Source of the DNA: an uncultured Rhodospirillaceae bacterium
GTDB lineage: Bacteria > Pseudomonadota > Alphaproteobacteria > Azospirillales > Azospirillaceae
Assembly: GCA_937927415.1 (NCBI GenBank)
Contig: CALBDS010000034.1
Span: forward strand, 1 to 7,005
Direction: 5' to 3'
Length of the DNA: 7,005 nucleotides
The position numbers and the translations under genes are program-made. Below the pieces are notes generated by a model. It was given only the letters and a program-made list of their open reading frames with translations. It was not told the DNA's origin and searched no databases. Positions within the stretch are counted from its first letter, which is position 1; each line of letters begins with the position of its first letter. Positions 4,848 to 7,005 of this stretch are shown piece by piece.

Positions 4848-6932
4848 ATGCCATGGAACCTGAAACGCCACGGGAGCCTGAATCGCTCTGGTGCGGCAGC
4901 GGTGGGGTGGGTGCTTCTGGCGCTGCCGGCGGCAGCCCACGCGGCGGGGGATGGCCTGCCGCTGAAGCGCGTTCTGCTGTCCACCGGCGGCGTGGGCTAT
5001 TTCGAATATGAGGCCCGCGTGTCGGGCGATGCCACGCTGCCGCTGACCGTGCGGCGCGATCAGGTGGACGACGTGCTGAAAAGCATCGTGGTCTATGACG
5101 ACTCGGGCCGGGTCGGCACCATCGACCTGCCGGGCGGCGAGCCGCTGAAGACGGTGTTCGACGGCCTGCCCTTCCCCCCCGACGCGCTGGACAACCCGGT
5201 CAGCCTGTTGAACGCGCTCAAAGGGGCGCAGGTCCGCGCCACCGGCACCCGCGCCATCGAAGGGCGGCTGCTGTCGGTGCTGCCGGAAACCGTGACCGTG
5301 GACAACGGCGGCACGACCACCCGCCACCGGGTCACCCTGCTGACCGCAGCCGGGCTGCAGCAACTGATCCTGGAGGATACCGAGAGCCTGACCCTGGACG
5401 ATCCGGCCAAACAGGCCGAGGTGAACCGGGCGCTGGCGGCCCTGGCCCGGCAAGGGGAACAGGACCGCCGTACCTTGCGGATTCACACCACCGGCAGCGG
5501 CGAGCGCACGGTGCGGGTGGCCTTCGTCGCCGAAGCGCCGCTGTGGAAGGCCACCTACCGCCTGACCCTGCCGGCCAAGGGGGCATCCAGCGGCGATCTC
5601 CAGGGCTGGGCGGTTCTGGAAAACCGCAGCGGCGGCGATTGGTCCGGGGTGGAATTGACCGTGGTGTCCGGCAACCCCGTCACCTTCCGCCAGGCGCTGT
5701 ACGACAGCTACTTCGTCACCCGCCCCGAGGTGCCGGTGGAGGTTCTGGGCCGCATCCTGCCCAAGACCGACGGCGGCACCGTGCCCCTGCCCGCCGGATC
5801 CGGGTTCCAGGCGGAGGATCAGGCGGCCAAGGCCCGCGCGCCGGTGGTGGCCGCCGCCCCGCCCCCGCCCATGCCGGCCCCGGCGGCCCGCGCCATGGCC
5901 CAGCGCGCGGAAACCCCGGCCCCGGCCCAGCTTGCCGCCGCCGACAGCACCGAAGCCACGTCCCAGGTGGTGTTCCGCGCGCCGCAGCCGGTCACCCTGG
6001 CCAGCGGCGAATCGCTGATGCTGCCCATCGTCGCTCGCAGCGTGCCGGTCACCCGCGTCGATCTGTTCCAGCCGGCGACCCACCCGCGCCACCCGCTGGA
6101 TTCGGTGCGGCTGGACAACGGCGGCTCGGGCGCCATCAGCCTGCCGCCGGGGGTGCTGACCCTTTATGAACGCACGGCGGACGGCGGGGCGGTGTCCTAT
6201 GTGGGCGATGCCCGTCTGGGCGCGGTTCCGGCTGGCGACACGCGGCTTTTGAGCTTCGCCCTGGACCAGAAGCTGCGCATCGACCGCGCCGAACAGCCGG
6301 GCCAGACCATCAGCGCCGTCACCGCCGCCGACGGGGTGCTGAACCTGACCGTCACCGACCGGCAGACCACCACCTACACCATCGCCGGCTCGGTGGGAGA
6401 AGAGCGGACGGTCATCATTGAGCACCCGCGCCGCGTCGGCTGGACCCTGGCCGAACCGGCGGGGATCACCCCGGACACCACGCCCGACGCCTACCGTCTG
6501 CCGGTGACGGTGCCGGCGGGGGGCACCGCCACCCTGGCCGTCACCCTGGAGCGTCCGCGGCTGGAACGGGTGACCCTCTCCGACCTGACCGCCGAGCAGA
6601 TTTCCGCCCAGGTGACGGGCCGCGCCCTTCCCGCGGCGTTGAAACAGGCGCTGGACCGGCTGGCCGCCCTGCGCGTCACCCTGGCCGAGCACCAGCGCCG
6701 TGCCGCGGCCCTGGAAAAGGAACGCACCGAGATCACCACCGAACAGGACCGGCTGCGCGACAACCTCGCCGCCCTGCCCAAGGACAGCGACCTTTCCAAA
6801 CGCACCCTGGCCAAGATGGGCGAGCAGGAAAACCGGTTGGACGCTCTGGCGAAAGAGTTGACGGCTGCCCGGCGTGATATTGATGCCGCACAGAAGGCGG
6901 TGAATGATTTTGCGCGGTCGATTAAGATTTAA
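4848..6932 (+). CDS. Exported DUF4139 domain protein with C-terminal coiled coil
   Basis: This 694-residue secreted or periplasmic protein has unknown biochemical function. Residues 1-32 form a signal peptide: basic start (MPWNLKRHG), hydrophobic core AAAVGWVLLALPAAA and an AHA|A cleavage site. The mature N-terminus has LKRVLLSTGGVGYFEYEA (39-56) and DQVDDVLKSIVVYD (71-84). The DUF4139 region covers about 220-570, with PLWKATYRL (231-239), LQGWAVLENRSGGDWSGVEL (251-270), VVSGNPVTFRQALYD (272-286) and RPEVPVEV (292-299), patterns I associate with this family. A Pro/Ala-rich linker (about 326-366) interrupts it before the beta-rich second half. Residues 597-690 are heptad-like, charged and probably coiled coil. 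The ATG at 4848 has GGGAAGGGA 7 bases upstream and starts the signal peptide. The related MuiA proteins carry a DUF4140 domain and coiled coil ahead of DUF4139; here the coil is at the C-terminus. Function could be envelope-related; that is inference. Confidence 0.88.
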   Translation: MPWNLKRHGSLNRSGAAAVGWVLLALPAAAHAAGDGLPLKRVLLSTGGVGYFEYEARVSGDATLPLTVRRDQVDDVLKSIVVYDDSGRVGTIDLPGGEPLKTVFDGLPFPPDALDNPVSLLNALKGAQVRATGTRAIEGRLLSVLPETVTVDNGGTTTRHRVTLLTAAGLQQLILEDTESLTLDDPAKQAEVNRALAALARQGEQDRRTLRIHTTGSGERTVRVAFVAEAPLWKATYRLTLPAKGASSGDLQGWAVLENRSGGDWSGVELTVVSGNPVTFRQALYDSYFVTRPEVPVEVLGRILPKTDGGTVPLPAGSGFQAEDQAAKARAPVVAAAPPPPMPAPAARAMAQRAETPAPAQLAAADSTEATSQVVFRAPQPVTLASGESLMLPIVARSVPVTRVDLFQPATHPRHPLDSVRLDNGGSGAISLPPGVLTLYERTADGGAVSYVGDARLGAVPAGDTRLLSFALDQKLRIDRAEQPGQTISAVTAADGVLNLTVTDRQTTTYTIAGSVGEERTVIIEHPRRVGWTLAEPAGITPDTTPDAYRLPVTVPAGGTATLAVTLERPRLERVTLSDLTAEQISAQVTGRALPAALKQALDRLAALRVTLAEHQRRAAALEKERTEITTEQDRLRDNLAALPKDSDLSKRTLAKMGEQENRLDALAKELTAARRDIDAAQKAVNDFARSIKI

Positions 6933-6942
6933 GGGGGAGAGC

Positions 6943-6956
6943 GGGGCTACCGCCCC
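6943..6956 (+). terminator. Short GGGGC-TACC-GCCCC hairpin after the DUF4139 gene
   Basis: A perfect 5-bp GC stem with a 4-base loop begins 11 bases after the stop codon. No T-tract follows, so it is at best a weak terminator or 3'-end structure. From 6957 to the window end I see no supportable gene; the text ATGATGGAATGATGTTGAATGG is a short ATG-rich imperfect repeat without a ribosome-binding site. Confidence 0.3.
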
Positions 6957-7005
6957 ATAGGCGCTAACATGATGGAATGATGTTGAATGGGGCGGGGCAG
7001 ATCTG

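Noticed and set aside
4659..6692. 677-residue minus-strand open frame opposite the DUF4139 gene
   Set aside because: Gly/Arg/Gln/His-rich text typical of antisense frames in high-GC genes. The plus strand has a signal peptide, recognisable domain motifs and a ribosome-binding site.

Overview
The window is high-GC DNA with strong G/C preference at third codon positions. Its genes (DUF1489 protein, TVGYGD potassium channel, NahD-type isomerase, OmpR-type regulator, DUF4139 protein) most resemble those of an alphaproteobacterium. Rhodospirillales/Azospirillaceae is my best guess, judged by protein style only. It looks chromosomal. I see no insertion sequence, phage gene, CRISPR array, tRNA or rRNA.

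Layout: Positions 116-3443 hold five recognisable genes, all on the minus strand. In order of transcription they are an OmpR-family response regulator (3443-2730), a 2-hydroxychromene-2-carboxylate isomerase-like DsbA-fold protein (2674-2072), a multi-pass potassium channel (1989-1000), an acyl-carrier-protein-like protein (895-560) and a DUF1489 protein (541-116). Gaps are 55, 82, 104 and 18 bases. The 104-base gap may hold a 29-codon ORF whose stop overlaps the ACP-like start (ATGA). A 241-base divergent region (3444-3684) separates the regulator from a small plus-strand gene for a 61-residue helical protein (3685-3870). It carries several symmetric or repeated motifs that could be regulator sites. 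Positions 3871-4253 have no convincing gene but contain several stem-loops, the strongest a terminator-like hairpin at 4051-4092. A RidA-family gene (4637-4254, minus) and an exported DUF4139 protein with a C-terminal coiled coil (4848-6932, plus) diverge from a 210-base intergenic region. The last 73 bases hold a short hairpin and nothing I can call a gene.

How the genes may work together: the regulator is the only obvious control protein and has no histidine kinase beside it, so the partner is probably elsewhere. Strand and spacing allow co-transcription of regulator, isomerase, channel, ACP-like and DUF1489 genes, but only the ACP-like/DUF1489 pair is tightly spaced. No single pathway connects these products. 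I see no confirmed new system. The points most worth a second look are the ACP-like protein with an altered phosphopantetheine-site motif, the possible coupled micro-ORF before it, and the repeats in the regulator/small-gene divergent region.
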